Of a stretch of DNA of 5,239 bases, positions 1 to 5,211 are shown in pieces. Position numbers and translations under genes: made by a program. This DNA comes from Candidatus Bathyarchaeota archaeon. Lineage in GTDB: Archaea; Thermoproteota; Bathyarchaeia; TCS64. The DNA lies in NCBI GenBank assembly GCA_018396515.1, contig JAGTQJ010000083.1, forward strand, positions 1 to 5,239. The letters are read 5' to 3'. The notes under the pieces were generated by a model. The model had not been told where the DNA came from and ran no database searches. It saw only the letters and a list, made by a program, of their open reading frames with translations. Each line of letters begins with the position of its first letter. Within the stretch, counting starts at the first letter, position 1.

Positions 1-63
1 GCTCACTTCCAATGTAGAGATGAAAGATAAATTAAGAACCTCCTAGTTATATGATCCTCGCAT

Positions 64-82
64 TAACTTAGCATAACTTAGC
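64..82. repeat. 9-bp tandem direct repeat, 10-bp period
   Basis: TAACTTAGC occurs at 64-72 and again at 74-82, so the two copies are phased by about one helical turn. It lies about 90 bp upstream of the TATA-like box of the M20 hydrolase gene. Same-face spacing is what a protein binding tandem half-sites would need, but no regulator is known and a short AT-rich repeat can arise by chance. The rest of 1-204 shows no convincing gene: forward and reverse frames are closed by early stops. Confidence 0.35.
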
Positions 83-171
83 TCTTAACCAGATCAAACC
101 CCCGTTAACTGGGAGAATCAATAATGCCGGTGAAGGTGAAATAATGCTCGTTGAGCCTTAGGGTTTAGATG

Positions 172-179
172 TTTATAAG
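172..179 (+). promoter_or_regulatory. TATA-like box of the M20 hydrolase gene
   Basis: TTTATAAG sits with its centre about 29 nt before the ATG at 205. Archaeal transcription normally starts about 25-30 nt downstream of the TATA centre, so the mRNA would begin at or a few bases before the start codon (leaderless or nearly so). This agrees with the absence of a Shine-Dalgarno-like sequence directly before 205. Confidence 0.55.
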
Positions 180-204
180 GAGCATCGATAAACGCTTATG
201 ATAT

Positions 205-1566
205 ATGAACAGCATGGCTACAAGATTACTAGATGTACGTAAAGAGGTTATAACACTCCTTCAAGACTTGATAAGGATAGATACAACCAACCCGCCTGGG
301 AATGAGGCAGAGGCCGCTAAATATCTGGCCGGAATCTTAGAAAGGGAAGGCTTCGATTGTATGGTTCTTGAATCTGCGCCTGGCAGGGGAAACCTGATAA
401 CACGTTTAAAGGGATCTGGAGGGGGGCCGAGCCTACTTTTGTTGTCTCACCTTGATGTCGTGGCCGCTAACCCTGAGGAGTGGAGTGTAGACCCCTTCTC
501 TGGCGTTGTCAGAGAGGGATATGTCTGGGGTAGAGGAGCCCTCGATATGAAGTCTATGGTGGCCCAGGAGGTGATGGTGATGAGACTCTTGAAGAGGGGT
601 GGTCTAAGGTTAAAGGGAGATGTAATCCTTGCAGCGACGGCCGACGAGGAGATGGGTGGAGGGGCTGGGGTGAGATGGCTTTTAGAGAAACATCCAGATA
701 GCATCAAGGCCGACTACGTGATAAACGAGGGGGGAGGATACTCCATCCCGATAAGAGGGCGACATATATTCACCGTTCAGGTAGCCGAGAAGGGTGTCAA
801 CTGGATTAGGATCAGGGCTGGAGGAAGGCCAGGCCATGGCTCAGTGCCAGGAGCCGCGGATAATGCAGTCCTACGCATGGCTGAGGCGATAAATAGGATT
901 GGAGGGCACAGGTCGAGGATAAAAGCCACCCCGACTGTGAGGAGGTTCATAAATGAGGTGGCGTCAAAAGGGGGGCTGCATCAGCGGATTCTGACGGGCC
1001 TCCTCTTCAACCCCGTACTGGCCGACCATATCCTGGACCTGATGAAGAGGAGGGATCCCGGCATAGCGGAGGGCCTCAGGGCGATGCTGAGAACCACGAT
1101 AGCCCCTACGATCATAAGGGGAGGGGTGAAGGAGAACATCATACCATCAGAGTGCGAGGCTATCCTCGACTGTAGGACCATACCAGGCCAATCAAGCGAA
1201 GACCTCATTAGAGAGATCAAGGGCATACTCGGCGATATAGACAAGCTTGAGATCGAGCCAATTCAGTTGGATGAGCCCTCAGAATCCCCCATCGATACCC
1301 CGCTATTCAATAAAATCGAGGAGACCTTAAAGGAGCTCGTGCCGAACAGCTCCGTCGTCCCCTTCATGTCTACTGGGGGCACCGACTCTCGGCACCTGAG
1401 GAGAAGAGGCTCGATATGCTATGGCTTCCATCCATTGAAGGCTGATATGCCTCTGGAGAAGATTCAAAGAATGGCCCACGGGGTGGATGAGAGGATCTCC
1501 ATAGAGAACCTAGTCTTCGGAACCGAGGCCCTCTACCGCCTAGTGGTAGCCTTCACAGGTGAATAG
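205..1566 (+). CDS. M20 family metallopeptidase / deacylase (ArgE/DapE/CPS1-like)
   Basis: This is a 453-aa cytoplasmic zinc hydrolase of the M20 family, whose members cleave peptide or N-acyl amide bonds. Candidate metal and catalytic residues can be placed by motif: H82 and D84 in SHLDVV, D114 in GRGALDMKS (bridging ligand), E148/E149 in ADEEMGGG (general base and ligand), E175 in NEGGG, and H425 in MAHGVDE. H211 in GRPGHGS lies in the inserted dimerisation domain (about residues 190-310) and in the family contributes to the active site of the partner subunit. STGGTDSRHLR near 389-399 is typical of the carboxypeptidase S/PM20D1/acetylornithine-deacetylase-like branch. The length fits the family and there is no signal peptide. 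The ATG at 205 is chosen because the TATA-like box at 172-179 predicts a transcript starting there; an in-frame ATG at 214 is the alternative. The substrate cannot be read from sequence: neighbours are not arginine or lysine biosynthesis genes, so an argE, dapE or lysK label is not justified. Confidence 0.93.
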   Translation: MNSMATRLLDVRKEVITLLQDLIRIDTTNPPGNEAEAAKYLAGILEREGFDCMVLESAPGRGNLITRLKGSGGGPSLLLLSHLDVVAANPEEWSVDPFSGVVREGYVWGRGALDMKSMVAQEVMVMRLLKRGGLRLKGDVILAATADEEMGGGAGVRWLLEKHPDSIKADYVINEGGGYSIPIRGRHIFTVQVAEKGVNWIRIRAGGRPGHGSVPGAADNAVLRMAEAINRIGGHRSRIKATPTVRRFINEVASKGGLHQRILTGLLFNPVLADHILDLMKRRDPGIAEGLRAMLRTTIAPTIIRGGVKENIIPSECEAILDCRTIPGQSSEDLIREIKGILGDIDKLEIEPIQLDEPSESPIDTPLFNKIEETLKELVPNSSVVPFMSTGGTDSRHLRRRGSICYGFHPLKADMPLEKIQRMAHGVDERISIENLVFGTEALYRLVVAFTGE

Positions 1567-1615
1567 GCCCTCCACATAGATATGTGCCTTATATATGTGG
1601 ATATCCACCGAGGGC
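1567..1615. repeat. Nested inverted repeats directly after the M20 gene
   Basis: Starting at the base after the stop codon, GCCCTC (1567-1572) is complementary to GAGGGC (1610-1615). Inside it, 1571-1581 pairs with 1591-1601 over 10 of 11 positions with a 9-nt loop. Overlapping this, GTGGATATCCAC at 1597-1608 is a perfect 12-bp palindrome. The arms all reuse a TCCAC/GTGGA half-site. It could be a 3' RNA hairpin of the M20 transcript or an operator overlapping the TATA-like element at 1589-1596. No T-run follows, so a simple intrinsic terminator is not supported. Confidence 0.6.
1589..1596 (+). promoter_or_regulatory. Candidate TATA box for the SWIM protein gene
   Basis: TTATATAT is the best TATA-like element between the M20 gene and the SWIM gene. 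It predicts a start near 1619-1620 and a leader of roughly 78 nt before the TTG at 1698. The leader would begin in a second inverted repeat (TTGAAT, CAT loop, ATTCAA at 1616-1630). The element is embedded in the nested inverted repeats of 1567-1615, so a protein bound there could occlude it. Confidence 0.35.
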
Positions 1616-1697
1616 TTGAATCATATTCAAATAAGGCGCCTACGGATCAATGCATGAATCTCCTTAGTAGTTGACCGAGACATTTGGTGGTTGATCC

Positions 1698-1952
1698 TTG
1701 TCTGTGGGGAGGATGGTGGAGAAGGCAGTCAGACTCGTTGAGGGTGGGAGGATAGAGCGTCTAGGTGAAGGTAGGTATAATGTCATAGGGGACCACGGAA
1801 CCTACATAGTGGTGGTCTCTCCAGAGGGTAGCGTGAGCTGCACATGCCCAGGCTTCCAATCGAAGGGGATGTGCTCCCACTCAGCAGCGGTAATAATGTT
1901 AAATACCCCCACACTATATAAAGCCATGAAGCCGAGAGGAAGGAGAACTTAG
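1698..1952 (+). CDS. Small SWIM zinc-finger protein
   Basis: This 84-aa protein consists of a short helical, basic/acidic N-terminus (residues 6-27), a beta segment (28-45) and a SWIM-type zinc site CxCx8CxH formed by C48, C50, C59 and H61, followed by a hydrophobic helix and a basic tail (MKPRGRRT). SWIM domains bind one zinc and mediate DNA or protein contacts; in archaea and eukaryotes some accompany RecA/Rad51-type recombinases. No recombinase gene is in this window, so that link is not shown here. The start is a TTG: an in-frame TGA at 1692-1694 prevents a longer product, and GGTGG at 1686-1690 gives a usable ribosome-binding site 7 nt upstream. GTG at 1704 and ATG at 1713 are alternatives; the ATG has GGGGAGG immediately abutting it, which is too close to act as its own Shine-Dalgarno. 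The zinc motif is certain, the biological role is not. Confidence 0.82.
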   Translation: MSVGRMVEKAVRLVEGGRIERLGEGRYNVIGDHGTYIVVVSPEGSVSCTCPGFQSKGMCSHSAAVIMLNTPTLYKAMKPRGRRT

Positions 1953-1987
1953 CTGGAAGGATAACTTAATTTCATACAAAGACATAC

Positions 1988-1999
1988 ATATTATAATAT
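1988..1999 (+). promoter_or_regulatory. Distal TATA-like box of the amidase operon
   Basis: ATATTATAATAT is a perfect 12-bp AT palindrome. Used as a TATA box on the plus strand it predicts transcription starting near 2020, inside the 7-bp hairpin at 2019-2035 and about 93 nt before the preferred start of the small amidase subunit. It coincides with an in-frame ATG at 2020, so a leaderless longer form of that protein is formally possible. Confidence 0.4.
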
Positions 2000-2018
2000 T
2001 GTCGATTGAATCTTCATG

Positions 2019-2035
2019 AATGAGACTATCTCATT
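2019..2035. repeat. Perfect 7-bp inverted repeat, 3-nt loop
   Basis: AATGAGA (2019-2025) and TCTCATT (2029-2035) are exact reverse complements around CTA. The repeat lies at the start site predicted from the TATA-like palindrome at 1988-1999, so it could be an operator at +1 or a hairpin at the 5' end of the amidase-operon mRNA. Confidence 0.5.
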
Positions 2036-2074
2036 GTTACCTCCTGATCCCAACCCCCTCCAGAGAACGGTGTG

Positions 2075-2083
2075 AATTTATTA
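2075..2083 (+). promoter_or_regulatory. Proximal TATA-like box of the amidase operon
   Basis: AATTTATTA is centred 34 nt before the ATG at 2113 and would give a leader of only a few nucleotides. This favours 2113 as the translation start of the small subunit. Whether this or the distal element at 1988-1999 is used cannot be decided from sequence. Confidence 0.4.
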
Positions 2084-2112
2084 TCCTACTAGACCTATTA
2101 GTGGTTGAGAAC

Positions 2113-2334
2113 ATGAGTGATCTAAGAAGAGAGGAGGCTAGCCTCCTCTTCGAGATCATTAGAAGGGTGTATGGGGATAGGCTCAGCCCTGAGGAGCTTG
2201 AGGAGGTGAGGAGGGATGTGGAGAGGATAGTGGAGATGTCCATGGAGCTCAGATCGGTTAAGCTGAGGAACTGGGATGAGCCCTCCTTCACCTTCAGGCC
2301 CTATAGAGGTGGTGAGGAGAGAGATGCCCCGTAG
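2113..2334 (+). CDS. GatC/AtzG-like small amidase subunit (DUF4089-like)
   Basis: This 73-aa protein is mostly charged helix (residues 3-47, with LSPEELEEV starting the second helix), followed by a short extended tail with DEPSFTFRP at 55-63. That plan (two helices, then an extended tail with an acidic-Pro-x-Phe-x-Phe-Arg-Pro-like ending) resembles GatC and especially AtzG/DUF4089 proteins, which wrap around and stabilise an amidase-signature partner (GatA, AtzE). The resemblance is by pattern, not by alignment. The context is strong: the gene overlaps the amidase gene by 11 bp and carries that gene's ribosome-binding site within its last codons. The frame is open back to an ATG at 2020 (104 aa), but the extra 31 residues are hydrophobic and Cys-rich, unlike the family, and the box at 2075-2083 fits 2113. 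The likely role is structural partner of the amidase rather than catalysis. A plain GatC for tRNA amidation is less likely because no gatB is present nearby. Confidence 0.72.
   Translation: MSDLRREEASLLFEIIRRVYGDRLSPEELEEVRRDVERIVEMSMELRSVKLRNWDEPSFTFRPYRGGEERDAP
2306..2315 (+). promoter_or_regulatory. Ribosome-binding site deciding the amidase start
   Basis: GAGGTGGTGA closely follows the archaeal Shine-Dalgarno consensus GGAGGTGA and ends 8 nt before the ATG at 2324. It lies inside the coding sequence of the small subunit, implying translational coupling. The upstream in-frame ATG at 2276 has no such site and would add 16 residues not expected in the family. Confidence 0.75.
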
Positions 2335-3730
2335 CCTGGTATACGCCACGATAAGGGAGCTCTCCCTCCTCATTAGGGATGGCAGGGTCACCCCTGTGGA
2401 GCTGGCCGAATTATTCCTAGAGCGACTAGAAGAGTTAGGGCCAAAGTATAATGCCGTGGTCACGGTCACCCGTATTAGGGCCCTAGAGGAGGCGAGGAGG
2501 GCTGAGAGGGAGATCGAGGCTGGAGAATATAGAGGCCCCCTCCACGGGATCCCATACGGGGTTAAAGACCTCCTAGCAACCACTGGGATACCCACCACCT
2601 GGGGTGCCTCCCCTTTTAGAGATCAGCTCTTCGACTACGATGCAGCCGTTGTCGAGAGGTTGAGGGATGCAGGGGCGGTCCTAGCGGCCAAGCTGGCCAT
2701 GATCGAGCTTGCCGGGGGGATGGGCTACCGCCAGCCAAACGCCTCCTTCACAGGCCCCCCGCGTAACCCCTGGAATCCAGACTACTGGGCCGGGGGCTCC
2801 TCGAGTGGATCGGCAGCAGCCGTATGCGCTGGCCTCACCCCCTTCTCCATAGGTTCCGAGACCTGGGGATCCATCCTTAGCCCAGCCAACAACTGCGGGG
2901 TCTCAGGGCTCAGGCCCACCTATGGAAGGGTGAGCAGATATGGCGCCATGACTTTGAGCTGGACCCTGGACAAGCTTGGCCCCTTCTGCCTCACAGCCGA
3001 TGACTGCGGGATAGTCCTAGAGGCCATATCGGGATTCGACCCCAGAGACCCATCCACGGTAGAGAAACCCTTCAAGTACGACGATAAAACTCCTAGGAGG
3101 AGGTTCAAGTTAGCCTACATAGGGGGTGTCACTGAGGGAGTAGACGAGGATGTCTTGGCCAACTTCGAGAGGAGCCTGAGGGAACTTAAGAAGGTGGCCT
3201 CTATCGAGGAGATAACGCTCCCAGAACTTCCCTACGAGGCCGTCACCAGGACCATACTATACGCGGAGTCGGCGAGTGCCTTCGAGGAGTTCATAGAGAG
3301 TGGGAGGGCCTCAGAGCTCACAGCGCCTGAGGATAGATATGGGGCCTACGCCCGGATGACTCTGCTGGCTAGGGATTATTTAAGGGCCATGCGGATAAGG
3401 ATGATCATCTCCAGGGCTGTTGATGAGGCCATGGCCCCCTACGACGCCCTTATAGCCCCCTCTAGGCCTGCCCCGGCCACTCCCATCGATAGGGAGTTTA
3501 GGGGCGTCGTCTCCGGGGCCGTGAGGGATCTTATGGGCGCCATAGGTAACTGTGCAGGCCTCCCCGCGATCTCCGTGCCCAACGGATTCACAGATGAGGG
3601 GCTGCCAACCGGGATCCAGTTCATGGGAAGAGCATACGAGGAGAACAAAATCCTAGCGGTAGCCCGCGCCTACCAATCATTAACCGACTGGCATAAACAC
3701 CACCCACCAGGCCTCGATCCCAACGATTAA
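2324..3730 (+). CDS. Amidase-signature family amidase (GatA/AtzE-like)
   Basis: This 468-aa enzyme has the Ser-cisSer-Lys triad of the amidase signature family: K81 in PYGVKD, cis-Ser S159 in the GGSSSGSAAAV block (157-167), and nucleophile S183 in GSETWGSILSPA (177-188), 24 residues after the cis-Ser as in malonamidase E2. Further family marks are GVSGLRPTYGRVS (192-204), LDKLGPF (215-221), the APSRPAPA strand (378-385), NCAGLPAISVPNGF (409-422) and the C-terminal TDWHKHHPP. It hydrolyses an amide bond in the cytoplasm, releasing ammonia if the amide is primary. The nucleophile loop reads SETWGS rather than the common TDTGGS, with a bulky Trp where Gly is usual, which may mark a substrate subfamily. 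With the GatC/AtzG-like gene just upstream it probably works as a hetero-oligomer. GatA of a tRNA-dependent amidotransferase is possible but unlikely without gatB. The substrate is unknown. The Shine-Dalgarno at 2306-2315 sets the start. Confidence 0.92.
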   Translation: MPRSLVYATIRELSLLIRDGRVTPVELAELFLERLEELGPKYNAVVTVTRIRALEEARRAEREIEAGEYRGPLHGIPYGVKDLLATTGIPTTWGASPFRDQLFDYDAAVVERLRDAGAVLAAKLAMIELAGGMGYRQPNASFTGPPRNPWNPDYWAGGSSSGSAAAVCAGLTPFSIGSETWGSILSPANNCGVSGLRPTYGRVSRYGAMTLSWTLDKLGPFCLTADDCGIVLEAISGFDPRDPSTVEKPFKYDDKTPRRRFKLAYIGGVTEGVDEDVLANFERSLRELKKVASIEEITLPELPYEAVTRTILYAESASAFEEFIESGRASELTAPEDRYGAYARMTLLARDYLRAMRIRMIISRAVDEAMAPYDALIAPSRPAPATPIDREFRGVVSGAVRDLMGAIGNCAGLPAISVPNGFTDEGLPTGIQFMGRAYEENKILAVARAYQSLTDWHKHHPPGLDPND

Positions 3731-3763
3731 GATAAAACCAGAACCCCCTTGAGGATAGAGTTC

Positions 3764-4363
3764 TCAGCGCGATATGTATGGATTGCCCTTCACGAAGAAC
3801 CTAAGCTCCTTCTCCAGGTCCCTCCTAACTCCAATCCTATGGGAGGTTTCAACCTCCATCCTCAGATTGTTGTCTAGTATGAAGATCTCGCTATCCTCCC
3901 CAGTCAGATACGCCCCATTAAGCCTCTTATCAATAGCTAGAGCTTCCGATAGCCTTCCGGGGCCGCTTGTCAAATCTCGGATGTTCTTCACAGGCCTGTT
4001 CTTCATCATCACATCCACTCCATATAGGGGCTCTATGGCCCTCACCAGGACGGCCCCTACCTCTCCGGGCTCGTGGGCTACAACATTGAACATCCAGTAC
4101 CTGTGAACATTGTAGATGAAGGCCCTCCCAGGCTCCATCCACATCATCCTGTTAAAACTCTTCAAACCCCTAAAGGCCCTAGAGGCGGGGTCTTCGGCCC
4201 CATAATAGGCCTCCACCTCGACTATTAACCCGCCGAGGAGATTCTCATCGAGCCTCCTAACCAGCTGTTTTCCTAGAAGCCCCAGCGCGACTAGTGAGGG
4301 GTCTCTACAATAAAACCTGCCATCAAGGATCCTTCCAGAAGCTGGCCCCTTCACGGTGGACAT
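3764..4363 (-). CDS. 3-methyladenine DNA glycosylase, AAG/MPG family
   Basis: This 199-aa protein matches the AAG/MPG fold (Pur_DNA_glyco), which flips alkylated or deaminated purines out of DNA and cuts the N-glycosidic bond, starting base-excision repair. Visible landmarks: IVEVEAYYG (47-55) with catalytic E51 and Y53, FNRMMW (70-75), the AFIYNVHRYWMFN strand (81-93) with Y84 and N93 in the substrate pocket, AVLVRAIEPLYG (104-115) with R108, and SGPGRLSEALAI (133-144). Two positions differ from the human and common bacterial enzymes: the pocket His (human H136) is R62, and the intercalating Tyr (human Y162) is H87. I recall other archaeal homologues with similar changes but cannot verify this here. 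The length is normal. The ATG at 4363 lacks a Shine-Dalgarno; TATA-like candidates lie upstream at about 4391-4416. The gene lies 62 nt downstream of the nuclease gene on the same strand and converges with the amidase gene across 33 bp. Confidence 0.92.
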   Translation of the reverse strand: MSTVKGPASGRILDGRFYCRDPSLVALGLLGKQLVRRLDENLLGGLIVEVEAYYGAEDPASRAFRGLKSFNRMMWMEPGRAFIYNVHRYWMFNVVAHEPGEVGAVLVRAIEPLYGVDVMMKNRPVKNIRDLTSGPGRLSEALAIDKRLNGAYLTGEDSEIFILDNNLRMEVETSHRIGVRRDLEKELRFFVKGNPYISR

Positions 4364-4406
4364 GGCCGTGAAGATAAGCTAAAAACGGAGGGTTAATACA
4401 TTTATC

Positions 4407-4416
4407 CCTTATAAGG
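4407..4416 (-). promoter_or_regulatory. Candidate TATA box for the glycosylase gene
   Basis: CCTTATAAGG is a perfect 10-bp palindrome in the 62-nt gap between the nuclease stop and the glycosylase start. Read on the minus strand it predicts transcription starting near 4385, a leader of about 22 nt without a Shine-Dalgarno. Weaker AT-rich elements nearer the gene (minus-strand GATAAATG and TGTATTAA, 4391-4406) would give shorter leaders. A run of five T on the minus strand at 4381-4385 could end the nuclease transcript. Either reading supports separate transcription, though read-through from the nuclease gene is possible. Confidence 0.35.
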
Positions 4417-4425
4417 CTTACACAG

Positions 4426-5169
4426 TTAATGCCTAAGGGTTGTCTGGACAGGCCCTCTCTTCAGCCGTGGAAGAGGAAGTCTGAAGTGAGCCAGCGAGTC
4501 TAAATTCACCTCAAACTCGCTGAGGAAGCTCGGCAGCTCGAGGATGTGGATAAGGGGAACATTCTCATAGATCTTGGTGGTTGGAGGGGTGAGGGTTATT
4601 ATGGCTGGGATGATCACGGCTCGACTCCAGCCTATGAGGCCAAGCCCCCTCACGAGCTTATCAAGGCTTTCCCCAAGGCTCCTCACCTTCTCTACATGTG
4701 CCTCCACAGCCCTCCTCTCCGCGGAGCCATTTAATCCCCTGGACCACCTTTTACACTCCCCACATATTATGTGGGGGCTGCGGCATGCCACTATGTCAAC
4801 CTCCATTCTCCTCCCTTGAGCTTTGAATCTGAACCTGCGTCGAGTAGAGAAGCCGTTCTCCTCAAAGATGTGGGCTGAGATATCCTCGAACTCCTGCCAG
4901 CCTAAGGCCCTGCTCACCCTCTCCACCCCTGCACCAGCATTCACGGCCTCAACAGCTATCCTCAGCCTCTGGCCATGAGTAGCCTTTAAAAAGCCATCAT
5001 CATCCTCCACGATCAACCCCTCAGCGGAGAGACGCTCTATAACCCTGCTTAACACCTCCCTAGTCGATCGGCAGGCCTCCATTATTCTGTCTCTGGAGGA
5101 TGGCTGACCTCTTGTAGCCTTAAGTATGGCTAATAGAACTTCTCTTTCCGCTGGAGAGGTTTTGAACAT
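4426..5169 (-). CDS. Winged-helix plus PD-(D/E)XK (Mrr-like) nuclease-fold protein
   Basis: This 247-aa protein has two parts. Residues about 3-65 look like a winged helix-turn-helix: helices SPAEREVLLAILKA and RDRIMEACRSTREV, recognition-like VLSRVIERLSAEGLI, then a wing VEDDDGFLKAT. Residues about 90-210 carry the restriction-endonuclease-like core: WQEFEDISAHIFEENGF (E93/E95, first helix), EVDIVA with D125, and ICGECKRW with E138 and K140, which together form D-x12-E-x-K. The intact D, E and K suggest an active, metal-dependent DNA nuclease, related in outline to Mrr and archaeal solo restriction-like nucleases. No methyltransferase or specificity subunit is beside it, so a classical restriction system is not supported; a repair or processing role beside the glycosylase is an inference. 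The ATG at 5169 is preferred over the TTG at 5172 because the TATA-like palindrome at 5191-5200 lies about 27 nt upstream, predicting a leaderless mRNA. No family name is recognised with certainty. Confidence 0.8.
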   Translation of the reverse strand: MFKTSPAEREVLLAILKATRGQPSSRDRIMEACRSTREVLSRVIERLSAEGLIVEDDDGFLKATHGQRLRIAVEAVNAGAGVERVSRALGWQEFEDISAHIFEENGFSTRRRFRFKAQGRRMEVDIVACRSPHIICGECKRWSRGLNGSAERRAVEAHVEKVRSLGESLDKLVRGLGLIGWSRAVIIPAIITLTPPTTKIYENVPLIHILELPSFLSEFEVNLDSLAHFRLPLPRLKRGPVQTTLRH

Positions 5170-5190
5170 CAAATATTCTCATACCCTTCC

Positions 5191-5211
5191 GATTTAAATC
5201 CTAGATCTAGG
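5191..5211 (-). promoter_or_regulatory. Palindromic promoter/operator of the nuclease gene
   Basis: GATTTAAATC (5191-5200) and CCTAGATCTAGG (5200-5211) are perfect palindromes of 10 and 12 bp that share one base. The first is centred about 27 nt from the nuclease ATG and is a plausible TATA box; the second covers the place where the upstream BRE element would lie. A dimeric regulator binding the second palindrome would block promoter recognition. Because the TATA-like part is symmetric it could also serve a rightward gene beginning beyond the window. Confidence 0.5.

Noticed and set aside
1..204. Partial gene entering from the left edge
   Set aside because: All three forward frames close early (stops by about position 46) without recognisable protein ends, and minus-strand starts here run into stops within a few codons.
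981..1244. Minus-strand 87-aa open frame inside the M20 gene
   Set aside because: Lies antisense to the continuous M20 hydrolase coding region; no motif or promoter supports it.
2020..2112. N-terminal extension of the GatC-like protein from ATG 2020
   Set aside because: The extra 31 residues are hydrophobic and Cys-containing, do not resemble GatC/AtzG N-termini, and their first codons lie within a perfect inverted repeat; the TATA-like box at 2075-2083 fits a start at 2113. Not fully excluded, because a TATA-like palindrome also sits about 27 nt before 2020.
1953..2112. C/D-box small RNA in the spacer before the amidase operon
   Set aside because: A CTGA occurs at 2044-2047 but no matching box C (RTGATGA) is found at a suitable distance.
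2276..2323. Upstream start of the amidase at ATG 2276
   Set aside because: It would extend the overlap with the small subunit, has no ribosome-binding site, and adds a Pro/Ser-rich stretch; the strong GAGGTGGTGA at 2306-2315 points to ATG 2324.
2122..2598. Minus-strand 158-aa open frame across the amidase operon start
   Set aside because: It is antisense to two well-supported genes, its low-complexity Ser/Leu-rich product reflects complementary codon bias, and it has no motif.
2324..3730. Amidase as gatA of a Glu-tRNA/Asp-tRNA amidotransferase
   Set aside because: No gatB or other tRNA amidotransferase gene is in the window, and the small subunit tail looks more like AtzG/DUF4089 than canonical GatC.
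3774..4106. Plus-strand 110-aa open frame opposite the glycosylase
   Set aside because: Antisense to a clear AAG/MPG gene with conserved motifs; the product is Ser/Leu-rich without recognisable domains.
4426..5169. Type IV or type II restriction-modification locus
   Set aside because: Only the nuclease-fold gene is present, with no methyltransferase or specificity subunit within the window; evidence supports a solo nuclease only.
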